Positions 21,329 to 33,400 of a stretch of 64,000 bases of DNA are shown piece by piece. The DNA comes from Thuidium tamariscinum (lineage: Eukaryota > Streptophyta > Bryopsida > Hypnales > Thuidiaceae): contig OX344755.2 of assembly GCA_947034885.2 (NCBI GenBank), forward strand, positions 28,403,052 through 28,467,051, in the 5' to 3' direction. The notes under the pieces were generated by a model. The model ran no database searches. It saw nothing but the letters and a program-made list of their open reading frames with translations, and was not told the DNA's origin. Position numbers and translations under genes: made by a program. Each line of letters begins with the position of its first letter. The stretch's first letter is position 1.

Positions 21329-22825
21329 ATGGAGGATGAGACTGGAGCAGCCCAGCCTAGTACAGGCAAACCATTGACTTCACCACAGAAGAGGGTAGCT
21401 CGAGACAAGGACCGTAAAAGGAAGGGGAAATGTCACAAGAAGCGAGTGCCTCTCCTTCAACATCTAAAAATCAAGGCTTTTTTGGGTTGGAGGACTAAAC
21501 CTGAGCCTTGGACTTACAAAACAGTCAACAAATATGTTGATTGGTGCCACATCAACAAGTTGTTTCCACATTGGCGCCACAAGATTCATTTGGGGCAAAA
21601 CAAGGCCAATCTTGCATATTGCAAAGATGAAGACTTCACACTCAGATGCTTGGAAGTATGGATGAGGTTGTATGGGGAGACCAAGCCATATAGAAACGAC
21701 AATTTCTGTTTCTTCCTGGTCCAAATGGTGTATGTTGAAAACATATTGAAGAAAAAAGTGGACTGGTCAACATTGAAGGAGCTTCTAGTTGGAGACCATG
21801 TGGAAGAAGCATCTATTGTGACAGAAGGTGAAACAATTGATGTGAAGAAGTCATTGGCACGAGTGAAGCTTGGGAAGTTAGCTGTTTTGGATGAAGACGT
21901 AGTATGGTCGCCTAATTCTAGCTCGGATGAACACACCCATGAATACGATGGATATAATTTCCAGAGTGACGATGAGGATGTTGGCATGGGCGACCAAAAA
22001 AAGGCCTTGGAGTTGGAACTTGCCAAGAAAGGCAAAAGAAAGGTGGAGGACCGAGGGACTCCATCAAACATCCCAAAACAAGTCAGGGAGGGTCATGAGC
22101 ATATGGAAGTAGGCCAAAAAATTGTTGAAGGCCTCCAAGATGGGAGAGTAGGTGATGGAGAAGAGAGTGTGGACATTATCCAAGCTCAATTAGATTCAAC
22201 AATTGAGGCCTTGGATTTGGTGAAAAGACATGTGTTAGAATTGCGCCAAATAAGAGCATTGGAACTTAGTGCTGGCACAACTGCACACACCATCCCTATG
22301 TTGAAGGAAGAGATGAAGGCCATACATAGGGCCATCTCTGAAAATGACGAGCGCCTAGCTTCTATGAAAAAAAGTAGAGATCTTTATTACAAGAAGAAAC
22401 AAGAGAAGCGTGGACACCCAATGGACGTGTATGCCATACTTCAACAAAAATTGAGAATTCTTGAACGCGAACGTTGGCGGGTGCACAATGACGTAAGAGT
22501 CCTCAATCGGCAAATAGATGAGGAAGAAAAGACCAACTACGTTGCTGCTCTACAATGTGCCTCAAAGCTAGATTTTCTCGCTATGGCTCCTCAATACGGT
22601 ACCACAGAAGAAGAAGTATTAGTATTGCGGAAGCTTGTAAAGCTACATGAGAAGAAATCTGTGGAATCAGTGAAAGAGGTGGGACAATTGGATTCACAAA
22701 TTAAATTTGAGCACGCTTGGATGAAGTGGAAAGTGCGTACTACAGCTCGAGGTGTTACTCGTAAAGACCTTGAAGAGATAGGTCCAGAACCCAAAGAAGA
22801 AGATTTTTGTAATACCACACGTTGA
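21329..22825 (+). CDS. WCHI/VDWST-domain coiled-coil protein (copy 2)
   Basis: 498 residues from the ATG at 21329, ending in TGA. A basic leader (KDRKRKGKCHKKR) precedes the shared domain at about residues 48-155, with PWTYKTVNKYVDWCHINKLFPHWRHKIH, LRCLEVWMRLY and VDWSTL. An acidic Ser/Asp middle (WSPNSSSDEHTHEYDG) follows. From about residue 290 it is rich in Glu, Lys and Leu with coiled-coil character (LRILERERWRVHNDVRVLNRQIDEEE). No enzyme motif or RING is present. It is an intact paralogue of the N-terminus of the gene at 57565. A class A array precedes it, and a TR2 copy starts about 315 bp past the stop. Confidence 0.78.
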   Translation: MEDETGAAQPSTGKPLTSPQKRVARDKDRKRKGKCHKKRVPLLQHLKIKAFLGWRTKPEPWTYKTVNKYVDWCHINKLFPHWRHKIHLGQNKANLAYCKDEDFTLRCLEVWMRLYGETKPYRNDNFCFFLVQMVYVENILKKKVDWSTLKELLVGDHVEEASIVTEGETIDVKKSLARVKLGKLAVLDEDVVWSPNSSSDEHTHEYDGYNFQSDDEDVGMGDQKKALELELAKKGKRKVEDRGTPSNIPKQVREGHEHMEVGQKIVEGLQDGRVGDGEESVDIIQAQLDSTIEALDLVKRHVLELRQIRALELSAGTTAHTIPMLKEEMKAIHRAISENDERLASMKKSRDLYYKKKQEKRGHPMDVYAILQQKLRILERERWRVHNDVRVLNRQIDEEEKTNYVAALQCASKLDFLAMAPQYGTTEEEVLVLRKLVKLHEKKSVESVKEVGQLDSQIKFEHAWMKWKVRTTARGVTRKDLEEIGPEPKEEDFCNTTR

Positions 22826-23139
22826 AGTGAAGTATTATAGGGTTGTGCTTTGATTTTGCGTTTTGGACAAATGTGTCTAATTTTAGGATGTAATTTTTTG
22901 GTAATTAATGTAAAAAGCAATTTTCGGAAAAAATGTGCAAGTCGTGAGGATATTTTATTGAAGATGTGAAATAGTATTATGATAGTTTAGGACATAACCA
23001 CTTGAATAATTGTTCCACCAATTGAAAATCCTACCCAAATCAATATAAAATCAATTATTTTCTGTTGTTTAGGAGTTAGGACATTGTAATGACAAATGTT
23101 TATCTATAAAAAAGAACCAATAATGATTAACTTCTAAAG

Positions 23140-23375
23140 GAAGAATGTCAAATTTTTCGAAAAATTACTTTGTGGTGCCATTTCTGTTGCATTCATCCAA
23201 AAGAAGACTTTTTTTTCCATAATATCCAACCGTAGGATCTTGTACTTTGCTTGCCTAAGATCATGTGGTGAAATGTTTAGGAAGTTTGACCGGACAGATT
23301 GAAAGATATGGCCATCGAAAGTTCGAAATAAAGTTTTCCGAGATGCAATGCCTATAAATGGAGAATACAAAATAC
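23140..23375 (+). repeat. TR2 repeat, 3' of copy 2
   Basis: This shares CATTTCTGTTGCATTCATC, CCGTAGGATCTTGTACTT, an ATGTGGTGAAA block and a TTTGACCG...GATTGAAAGATATG block with 47950-48645 and the complement of 50510-51365. It reads in the same direction as the gene before it. Only about 235 bp of the longer unit is recognisable. Confidence 0.65.
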
Positions 23376-23399
23376 TAATTACATTCATTTGCTAGAAGA

Positions 23400-24700
23400 A
23401 ATACTTCATGTTTTTATGGTGGAATGAAAGTGGAGTTTTAAGAAAAATAGATTAGGTACATTTCCAATTTCCAGTTGTGGTAATAATAAAAAAATTATGA
23501 TATTTTTTAGCAAACTTTGATAATCTTTTTGGCATAGTAAATTAACAGTCATTGATAAAAAGAGAACTTTCTAAAAAAAATTGTGTGACAAAGTTCACTT
23601 ATTTTTTCCAAAGATCCGTTTGAGAATTGAGATTTCAAGCTTCTGATCAAAAGTAATGTGCAAAAATCATAGAAGGCTTCAAAGGCCAAAAAATTACCAA
23701 AAACTTCAACATTATTTCTCCTTTTTATCCATAAATTTTGAAATAAAGATCCAAATGTCAAATCAATTCTTGGACATTTAATTGAACTTCAATTCAACCC
23801 TTTTTTTGGTTTAGAAATTTCCTTCAAAAATTCATTTATTATACCTAATGGATGTCCGAAGTGTGTTGATTTGGTTTCAAATTATATGATTTCTAATTAT
23901 AACATGGATTCTAGACTTTGTAGAGAATTCAAATAATACGTGATTTTTTGAAAAATGAATCTATATTTGTACAATCCTAGGTTTACAAATACATTTGCCT
24001 ATGGTTTTCAAAGAACATAAAATTAGGAAAATAAATTTTCCTCTAATATGTCAATGAACAATGAATTATGGAAAAACAAAATTCATGAGACATATTTTGT
24101 CTATATTATTCCATAAAAGTATGTATGTAAAAAAAAATTTGAACCTTCAACTTCTCTCATTGTTCATTTTTTGATATTTATCATATAAATTATTAGAATA
24201 AAAAAATGCGGTCTTCTTGTATGGGATTTAATGATCGAAGTACCTTTCTTTCATTCAAAAATAAAACCGACGTAGGCTACTTCTTTCCATGATCCAACAT
24301 GAAAGAGTACTTTGTTATAAAACAAGAATAAAAAACAAATCAATTTCCTTAATACAAAGATTCAATTCGTATTTATAGAAATGAAGCCATTCACTATTTA
24401 GACAAGTGCAAACAATAGAATTTCTATACAGTAAGGTAAAGCTGAAAAAAAAGTATATATTAAAAAGAGATAAACACAAAATTGTTATGAAATAACAATT
24501 AATGAAGAAAACCTACTAGAATCCATCAAATAAAACTATAACAATAACACATAGGCTAATACTTCACAATGCAAATAGTGATGAAGTTCCATCGTATTAT
24601 CGTATAAGAAGACTCTAAGAGCCTTCTTTTATATATATAGTATGACGAAAAGTCACAAGTGACCTAGATGATTACGAGGCTAGCTATAGAACCATAGTTA
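23400..24700. other. Gene-free AT-rich DNA
   Basis: Only short frames. The part next to 24713 presumably includes the 3' untranslated region of the minus-strand RING pseudogene. I see no other structure. Confidence 0.4.
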
Positions 24701-24712
24701 GCATCTTAAACC

Positions 24713-27187
24713 CTAAACATTTGGGTCTTCATGTGCATTGCTTGATTCACCACGCTCGTGGTTGGATGATTCTCCAACCACAAGTTTGCGCTTGGCGCGA
24801 GTGCGTGAAGCTGGTCCATTCGCATTTAGAATGGATTCTAAGACGTTGGAATCCTTCAAGGCTTGGAGGGTCCTCATGGTCTGTGGAGAGTGTTGCTCCA
24901 ATAAATAGTCAACTGTTTGACTCGTGTAGTAGGGCCCATATGTAGAGTCAAGCAATGCCATACTAGTAAGATCTTCTTCAGAGGCATTTGCAGTCTGGTC
25001 GCACACTCTTTTTCCTTCAAAATCCCAACGGTGACATTTCGGATGACGTCCCCACATGAAGCTTTGTGATTGTTTATCGAAAAATCCACCAAGGCATTGG
25101 AAAAAAAATGCCCTTCGTCCCTCGTTCTATGGACCGTTTCTCATGAGCTTGGATGCAACTTGCACGATCTCTTCTGGGTCAGTTTCCCAATTCAATTGAG
25201 AACTATCTGTGCCCTTTTCTTGATCATGTTGGCCTTGTCGCCAACTCCAAATCAGGTCTCGGCCCCATAATCTGGTCTCCGGAGTTGTGTCACCTGTGTG
25301 TTCCCAAGAGGGCGGCATATATGTCATCAAGTTGAACAAGGCGTATAAACGATCATGGAATGGGGCTGAACAAATAACACAACGTCTCCGTATGAGGCAT
25401 TGTGTAATTAGACATTGAGGATGGTATACGTGCACGCATGATCCAAGTGCCCATCCTCCTTCAGGGCCGAAGGATTCTTGACATATAGGACATTTTGTAT
25501 GGTCCAAAACAAAAGTTGTTGGCTTTGGCCACAAAAGTTGTCGTTGTTTCTCATCTACGTGGCACGACATCTGGTTTTTGTGGTCCCAACCAAGCTGTGT
25601 CCAATTGATTCCTTCATTTCCAAGGGTGTTCAACATAGGCATATTCTCAGGAAACATGTCCTCCATAAATGCCCACGATGTGAGTCCATTCTCACGTTTA
25701 GGGGCATTTGCGACGAAGTTCTTTGAAATTTTGTCCAACTCCTTTGCAACTTGCTGTGATCTGTCCACGGAGAGAATGCACGCAACCTTCTAGTGATAGT
25801 ATGTTGCTGCCAACTCATTCAATCGTGCACGAAGCATCTTGTTTTCCTCTCGAAGGCCTAGTTTCTTCGGAGATGGTACCGGTACTGGGAGTAGAAGTGA
25901 TGGAAATGAAAGTGAATCTTGAGTCTCGTGAACACCATCTGCCCCCATGATAGCATCTTCCGTGACGGTAGGCAAAATCGTAGCTGGCAATACTGAAGAA
26001 CGTTTGACACGCTTGCCAGGAGGAGTACACTCAATGAGACCGCTAGTGAGGTCTTCCACGACCCTCTCCAAATGATGAGGATCATGTTCAATGAAACCTT
26101 CGTCCATATCTGACAAAGTAATCGTCTCATGTTGTTTTTGTCGAAGGCGTTGAAGTTCTTTGGCTTGTTCTAAAATGAGAGCATTCTTCTGATCCAAATT
26201 TGATTGCAATTTCTTCACATCAGATTGGAGTGAAGCAATTGTCGTGTCTTTGGTCTTCAAGAGGTCAAGAGCCTTATTGAGAGCCATGGTTGAATCCCCT
26301 TGAGCTAAAAGAACAGGAATGCTCGCATCCACAGGCGTTTCATCGTTTGGTTCGAAGTCGAAGACATCGGTCGCATTTTGCAGTGGTAATGATGGACTGC
26401 GAACTGTTGCTGAGGTCGATCCAAGTCCGATTTGATTCGGCGAGCGTGGAACCTTAGAGGGGCGTCTAGGTTTCCGTCCTCGTGATGATGAAGCTCCTCT
26501 GACAGCTGGATCTTAAATTACTGGTAGAGGGGCAATTTGTGGAGCAATCCGTATTGGCCTTGGAGCATGTGTGCCATCGGAATCGCTATCTTCTTCAGAT
26601 TCCGATGTGATAACTTCGATGACACTCTTATCGAAAGGATCTTTTCGAATTGGTCCAAGTCCACCCTCCGGAAACTTCAAGACTCTTCTTGGTATTGATC
26701 CAATTTCTGGAGGTGAAACATATATACTTTCCTTGATGGTGGACCAATCCACTTCTTTTTTTAGAACCACCTCAGCATACGCTCCTCGAGCAATGGAAAG
26801 CGTGACTTCATTCCTTTCTACAAAAGGAGTGTTGTAGAGGACTTGCCAAATTTCGATGCACCTTTGAACAAAAGCTGGATTTTCACAATATTTCAAGTTC
26901 GCCTTGTTTGTGTGCCGATTGTGATGATGGCGCCATGCCGGAAACAATTTCCCAATGTGACACCATTCAATGTAGTCTTCGCACATTTGAATTGACCAAG
27001 GCTCCTCCTCCTCGCTCCAGCCTTTAAATGTGGGGTGATCAGGATTGTTCAGCACGTGTAATTGCTTGCGATGAGTATTGCCTCTACGCTTCCGATTTTT
27101 GTCTAGTATAGACTTCCTCGCAGCATAAGTGATTCGTGTATTGCGTGGAACAACGGGGGGCACCTCCGGGGTCTGCTCTGTAGCCAT
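24713..27187 (-). pseudogene. WCHI/VDWST-coiled-coil-RING gene with three in-frame stops
   Basis: One frame of 825 codons runs from the ATG at 27187 to 24713, interrupted only by TAA (26513-26515), TAG (25790-25792) and TAG (25127-25129), with no frameshift. In order it encodes the WCHI/VDWST domain (IEWCHIGKLFPAWRH, FVQRCIEIWQVLY, VDWSTI), a Ser/Pro-rich linker, a coiled coil, a RING-H2 finger (CPIC x13 CVHVYHPQC, then CVIC, about 25350-25505) and a tail. Order and local sequence match the intact gene at 57565-60882; for example, FFFQCLGGFF aligns with ELFCRGMGGHW across the last stop. RING-H2 proteins usually act as ubiquitin ligases. It could be a recent pseudogene, or be expressed by readthrough or as truncated products. 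Confidence 0.75.
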
Positions 27188-27339
27188 GAGATAAGTTGGT
27201 GTTCAAAACACCAATAAGGAAACGTGGATGGATGAAGAAAGAAGTAATTATTCAACCCGAAGTTAATGCATGCAGCCAATGAAGGATGCAAGACGAAGAG
27301 CCTCGATGGAGAATTAAGGTACCAATGCCTTGTGCGAGC

Positions 27340-27620
27340 ACGGCTTTATAGGCGCGAGTACGGGTAAAATCCAGGGCGCGTGCGAATCAGAGGCGACCAC
27401 GGGTGGCGCCAGGGCGACTGCGGCTAGAGGCGACTGCGGCTTAGGGCGACCGCGTATTGGAAGGGGGCGACCGCGGGTCCGAGTAGGGCGACCTCGGGTG
27501 CGGATGGGGCGACCGTGGCTGCGCATGGGGCGACTTCGGGTGAGCCGCGGTCGCCTAATCCTGCAGTCGCCCCTAGCACGGTCGCCCCCACACTAAACCG
27601 CTACCCGTGGTCGCCCTACC
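27340..27620 (-). promoter_or_regulatory. Class A GC-rich array with TATA-like box upstream of the RING pseudogene
   Basis: GCGACC/GGTCGC cores with CCGCGGTCGCCC on the gene strand. A TATAAAG box (complement of about 27343-27350) is on the gene-proximal side, about 160 bp before the ATG at 27187. The promoter region is preserved although the gene has stops. Confidence 0.6.
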
Positions 27621-27639
27621 TGCATGCGCCCTAATTTTT

Positions 27640-29400
27640 GCCACGCGGGCATCCAGGTGGCATTATTTTCCACGTGGTAATTTTTAAAAAGTCAAAGGTA
27701 AATTTGACTTTTATGGACGTCGCGGAGGGTCTACTGGACGTTTCGTGACGTCGCAATGTCGCGATGTCGCAATGTTCGGCAGAACAACCCTGTTGCATGC
27801 TTCTATGGTTTCCTACCGAACAGTGGCAAAAAAGTGCATACTTCTGGATCAAATACAGCTTAAGCAATTAGATTGCATGAAGACAACATTTGTCATAGAA
27901 TATGAATGTTTCATAGCATTGTCACTTCAATATTTTTGTTGTTGACTTTTTTGCATGCAAATTTCAAAACATTAACAAGCCTTTGAAATTATCTACTATA
28001 CGAAGAGAGTGTTCTATGTTACATAGGAATTATTTTGGAAATTAAATACCAATGTTAGAATTCTTAAAAAGTCATTCAACATGAGTTCACTCTTTCATTC
28101 TTTGTTTCTAATTATTTCTGAACTTCTATACAAATTCATTTGAAAGCATAGTAGATTAGTAGCAACGCGATTCTTTATTTTGAATTAGGCAGAGATTATA
28201 AATTAGTTGTCATTATATTGACATTGATTACAGAATCTTATTCTTCATAGAGAATGGACATTGTAATTTGTTTATTTATTTATTTGGTTTTATTGGTGGT
28301 TAAAACAAGAGCAATTGTACATTTGCAATTAATGAAACTGATTTTGTGAGATTGCACGCCTTCTTCGTATGACCCACAAATAATGATTTTAAGAAAGGTT
28401 GTTATTTTCTTCAAAGAAGTAGCTCCAAGAGGTTCAAAATTGTTTATGAAGAAGCTTCTTACATAAGAACATTTACAAGCTGCAAGTCTAATAGTTCTCA
28501 TTTTAGATGGACAGCAAAGTCCTGTTCCAAGTACTTCAATATGACCTCTTAGTTAATACATCATGAACTTCAAATCACAAATTAGGCATTGTACTTTGAA
28601 CGGAGATTAAATTTGATGAACTAGTAAAGGTTTTATATTCAAACTAAGGTATCCTTGCCCTAAATCATTGATGCCATTAAAAATAAATTAATATTAAAAT
28701 GAGGCACAACAATTTAGAAGCGTGTAAGTCATGATTGAGGTAATGAATACAATTGATAATGAAGAAGCTTATCATGGCATGCATGATGATGCCATAATTC
28801 TTGTAAGGAAAAGCATTGATGTCGCTTGTGTTATATTATTAACCCAAACCATCCATTCCAAAGAAATCAGTTGAAAGGCCACTACTTTTAAAACTAATAA
28901 TGTTTTTATTTTTCTTCTGTTTCTATGTATTCCAATAGCAGAATGTCTCAAAAAATTCTAAGCCCTCAAAGATGATAAATAATTCAAACGTTTATTTTAT
29001 GATTCTTTACATTTCAAAAAATCTTTGAAAACTACTACATAATTACTTTTACATTATAGTCTCTATGTTCATGGATTTAGGGTTTAGGATTTTAGGATTG
29101 TAATTTATTTATTTAATTACTGCTCTTGATTTTCATAAATTTAGCAAGATTTCCAATTAGAATCTCCTCATCTTCTAGCATATCCTATGTATTAGGGTTT
29201 AGGCTTAAGAAGAATGTAATGAGTTTAGAACCATGAACAAAATTTTAGAACTTCTTCAGTGACAATTATTTTCCATCACAGTTTTTTATTTCTTTTGCTC
29301 TCTATCTATTTTTGAAAAAACTTAAATGAAAATTCTAACAAGATTTTGTAGGAAAAATTTGAATTGGTTCTTAAAACTTTTTCATGGTCTACAATTCTGA
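27640..29400. other. Gene-free AT-rich DNA
   Basis: A short GC-richer tail with repeated GTCGCRATGTCGC at about 27747-27773, then AT-rich sequence with no supported gene or repeat structure until the satellite begins. Confidence 0.4.
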
Positions 29401-30465
29401 GAAGAAATCCAAAACAAAACTACAAGGTAGCCCAATTTTTGAAATTCAACTACAAATTCAGAATTACCAGTTTGACATGGGAATTAGGGTCAATTTCAAG
29501 TTTGGCATGGGAATTTGTCATATAACATGAATGTTCTATGACAAACCAACTTCCCAATACTTTTTTTTATTCTCCATTCACATTGATGTACAATTCAATA
29601 GGCCAATCATATATTAACCTAACAAAAAGCAAGGTACCCTACTTTTTGAAATTCAACAAAAAACAGACAATTTCATGTTATTAACGAGAATTTGCCCTAG
29701 AACATGAATGTTTGTTGACATTCAAACTTACACATATTTCTTTTCGACCCCCCTTCACGTTGATTTTCCACTCTTTAGGCCATTTAGAACAACACCCCAA
29801 AATAAACATGGTACTCCTTCTCTCCAAATCTAACAAAAGGTAGACAATTTGAAGTTTGGAATGGAAATTTGTCATACAATATGAAAGCTCTATGACATTC
29901 CAAGTTCCCCATTTTTTTTTTTGTCATAACTTCACATCCATTCCCAATTCTTTAAGCCATTTAAAAAAAAAACCCAAAAAATGGCCGGGTACTTCTTTTC
30001 TCCAAATCCAAGAAAAAATAGACAATTTGAAGTTGGGAATGGAAATTTGTCGTAGAACATGAATGTTCTATGTCATTCTAACTTCCCCATATCTTTTTTG
30101 TCCACACTTTACGTTGATTTTCAATTTTTTTGGCCATTTGCATATAAACCCCAAAATATGACAAAGTAGTCTATTTCTTGAAATTTAACAAAAAATAGAC
30201 AATTCGAAGTTTGGAATGGAAATTTTTCATAGAATATGAAAGTTCAATGACATTCCAAGTTCCCCATAGCTTTTTTTGTCATCACTTCACGTTCATTTTC
30301 AATTCTTTAAACCATTTGAAAAGAAAACCCCAGAATGGCCGGGTACTCTTTTTCTCCAAATCCAAGAAAAAATAGACAATTTGTAGTTTGTAATGGAAAT
30401 TTCTCATAGAACATGAAAGCTCCATGACATTCTAAGTTCCCCATATAATTTTTTGTCATCACTTC

Positions 30466-33400
30466 TGTGGGAACCTAGAATACAGGTTTTTAATATTTAG
30501 TATAGAATTAGGAATAAGGAAGCTAATCTTAGATAAATTTTTCGATTCTTTGATCAAGAATAGGGAAAGTTAGTAAGATTAGGAAGAGGTGGAAATTGGA
30601 GACATCCAATGGAGATAATTAGGTTAAGGAAGGGAAGTAGAAACCCTTACCTAACCGGAAAATCCGGAACCGGATTGAGGATCTGGGGTTCAGCCCTAGG
30701 ATCGTGGAAGGGTCCAGATGTCATCCTAAGGCCACCACCAGTTGTCCAGGAGCCAACAGAACCCTAACCGGCAAAGGCGGCGCCGCCGGGAGAAATTGGA
30801 TGAAACCCTAACGGTGGGACATCCGGAAATCACGGAACTGTCAGTTAAACGGCTAGTTCTGGGATTCCAGGGGTCATGGCTGATGGAAGGGTCGTCACTC
30901 TCATTTGGTGGCGATTCATCTTGGTGCTTCTTGAGTGTGTTTTTGAGAGCTCTTTTGTGTTGCAAGGGCGGGAGTTTGAGTCTTTGAGGGCTACAGAGTT
31001 TCCGGTTCCTGTATCGCGGAAGGGCGCGCGGCCGACTTGAAGGAAGAGGGTTTTGAGTGAGAACCTCGTGGTTTCTTTGAGCGCTGGTTGTGTGTAGAGG
31101 GTTTTGTGGTGAGATAATCAGTCTTGTAACCTTGAGCGCCTATCTGAGTGAGAGATGGGGAAGTCCAAGGAAGCGGAGGATCCGGTTTTCGTGAACCTAA
31201 AGTCCATAACTCCGGGAGTGCCCAAGGATGCCAAGGAGCGCGCTTATTTGGAGGAGGACCTGACCCAGATTGGCTGCCTAGGGTTGCTGCAGCGCCCATG
31301 GAACCTTAAAGACGAAGACATGGTCCGGGAGGTGATGGAGGATCAGTCCAGTGAGTGGAACCGGATTGTTAGGGCGCTTCCTAACCGGTGGACAGCGGAA
31401 CTTTGGAGGAAGGCGTATGGATTTCCTAAGGAGGGAGAAGGAGGAGCCTCAAGGACGGACAAGTTCTTGAAGGGTAAGTTCTCCAAACCACCGCATCCTA
31501 AGGACGGGTATACGGTCGCGGAATGTGCAAGCAAGAGGGATAGGGGAGTGTTAGAGTTCCTAACCCCGATTCTGTATCCGAAAAGGCCAACCCGGATTAC
31601 AACCACGATAGCCAACACGATCTTCGGGGCACTATCCGGGGAGCGGAAGGTTAGTTGGGGGAGGGTAATCCGGGATCATGTAGAAAAGTTGGTATCCTTG
31701 GCCGGAAAGTCTAAACCCACCATCCTCAGTCCTTTTCTCTTTCATCTGTATCACTCTCTTGATTTGCTGAGGGATAGAGAGGCCACATTGTACAAATCAG
31801 CCTCCGTAATGCTGAAGTTTGACATCAGTCCTTCCCCGGAATCGGAAAGTGAGGAAGAGAGAGAGGGAAAGGAAGGTTTGAAAGGACCAGGATCTTCAGA
31901 GAAGGAGAGAAAGCAAGGGAAGGTTCCTGTTTCAAGGAAGGGAAAGGAGCCAAAGGTTGAGGAAGTGAAAGAGGATCCGGTCTGGCCGAGTGATAGGAAG
32001 GAGGATCCGTTAGGAATTGTTATTACGGATTTGGAGAGGATCCGAAAGGATCAGAGTGGGGAAAGGGAGGAAGTCCGGAAGGCATGTAGACTGATGGGAA
32101 ACATCAGTCCCTCTGTTTTGTGTGAGAGAATAGAGGAACTTCTCAAAAATCAAGATGTTGGGAAGTGGGAAAGCCGGATTGAGGAATTGACCACTCAGGT
32201 TAGGAATCTCCAACATCAGTTGGAGAGGAAGTCAGAAGAGTCTAGGAGGCTTTCGGGTGAGTCCCAAGCAACCCTCATACGGATCCGGGATTCAATTAAG
32301 ATTCCGGGCGATGCACTTAATAAGGCTAGATTATTTGATGAGGAAGTGCATAAGGCAGGACCATCCGTAGCTCCTAAGATGGTGAAGGTGCTAGTGGAGT
32401 TTGGTGAGAGGATGGAGAGGACTTTGTTTGAGATCAGGGAGGCTTTGCAAGAGGTTGGACTGTATTCGGATCCGGAAACGGGGAAGGAAGCCAGCCAGGG
32501 TAAGGAGAGTGTAATCCCGATTCCTGAATTCAAAATGGCTTCTCCACTTGACTCTGGGAAGTCCAAAGGCAAGGGTTCAGTGGAAGAGAAGACTCCACAG
32601 GCGCCCAAGGCAGCTTCCCGACTTGATCTTGATGTGGGGGAAGGGGCAACACCCGGATCCCAAATCCGGAAGCAAGTCCAAGCGGAAGACCAGGATCAAG
32701 AGACGCCTCCGAGCAAGGTATCCGAGAAGTCCCCCAAGGTTCCTAGCACGTTGAAGAGGAAGGCTACAACGAAGAGGGCGAGGGAGAGTCCCATTCAGCT
32801 GGAGTCAGACGAAGACGAGTCCCCAGAGCAGAGCGAGCACGAAGAAGAGGAGTCGGATTCGGAATCCGGATCCGGATCGGAACCGGAACCGGAACCGTCA
32901 GACCCGGCGAAAATCACGCCTCCGAAATCTGCGGGGAAGGGTAAGAATGTTGCCACGCCTTCCAAGGGCAAAGCAGCTGCGTCGGCAAAGGTTTCCACCA
33001 GTAGGAAACAGCCAGCACGCAAGGGAGCCGCCAAGCATGCGGATTCCCCCAAAAAGCGGATGAAGAAGTAGTTAGGAATAGAAAGTAGAGTAGGTAGAGA
33101 ATTTTGAGGAGCAGACTTAGTGGAAAAGGTGGAAAGTTACCTTTCCAGTAGGTAGGAAGTAGTTAGCAAGGTGCTTTTCACTTAGAATGCACCTGGTCAG
33201 TCAGATCCGGATTTTTTGGATCTGAGATCCACTTTTTTCGGGTCCAGTTGGGTGGATAGGGAAGTGACTTTTGCGGATAAGGAATGCCACCTGGCATTCT
33301 CTTGTCCTCTGATTTTGTTCCCTTGGGGCTTTTAGGGTTCCCTTGGGTTGGTATTTAGGGGTGGCTGTTAGTTGGTTGCCCCGGGTGTTCCTACTTCTGT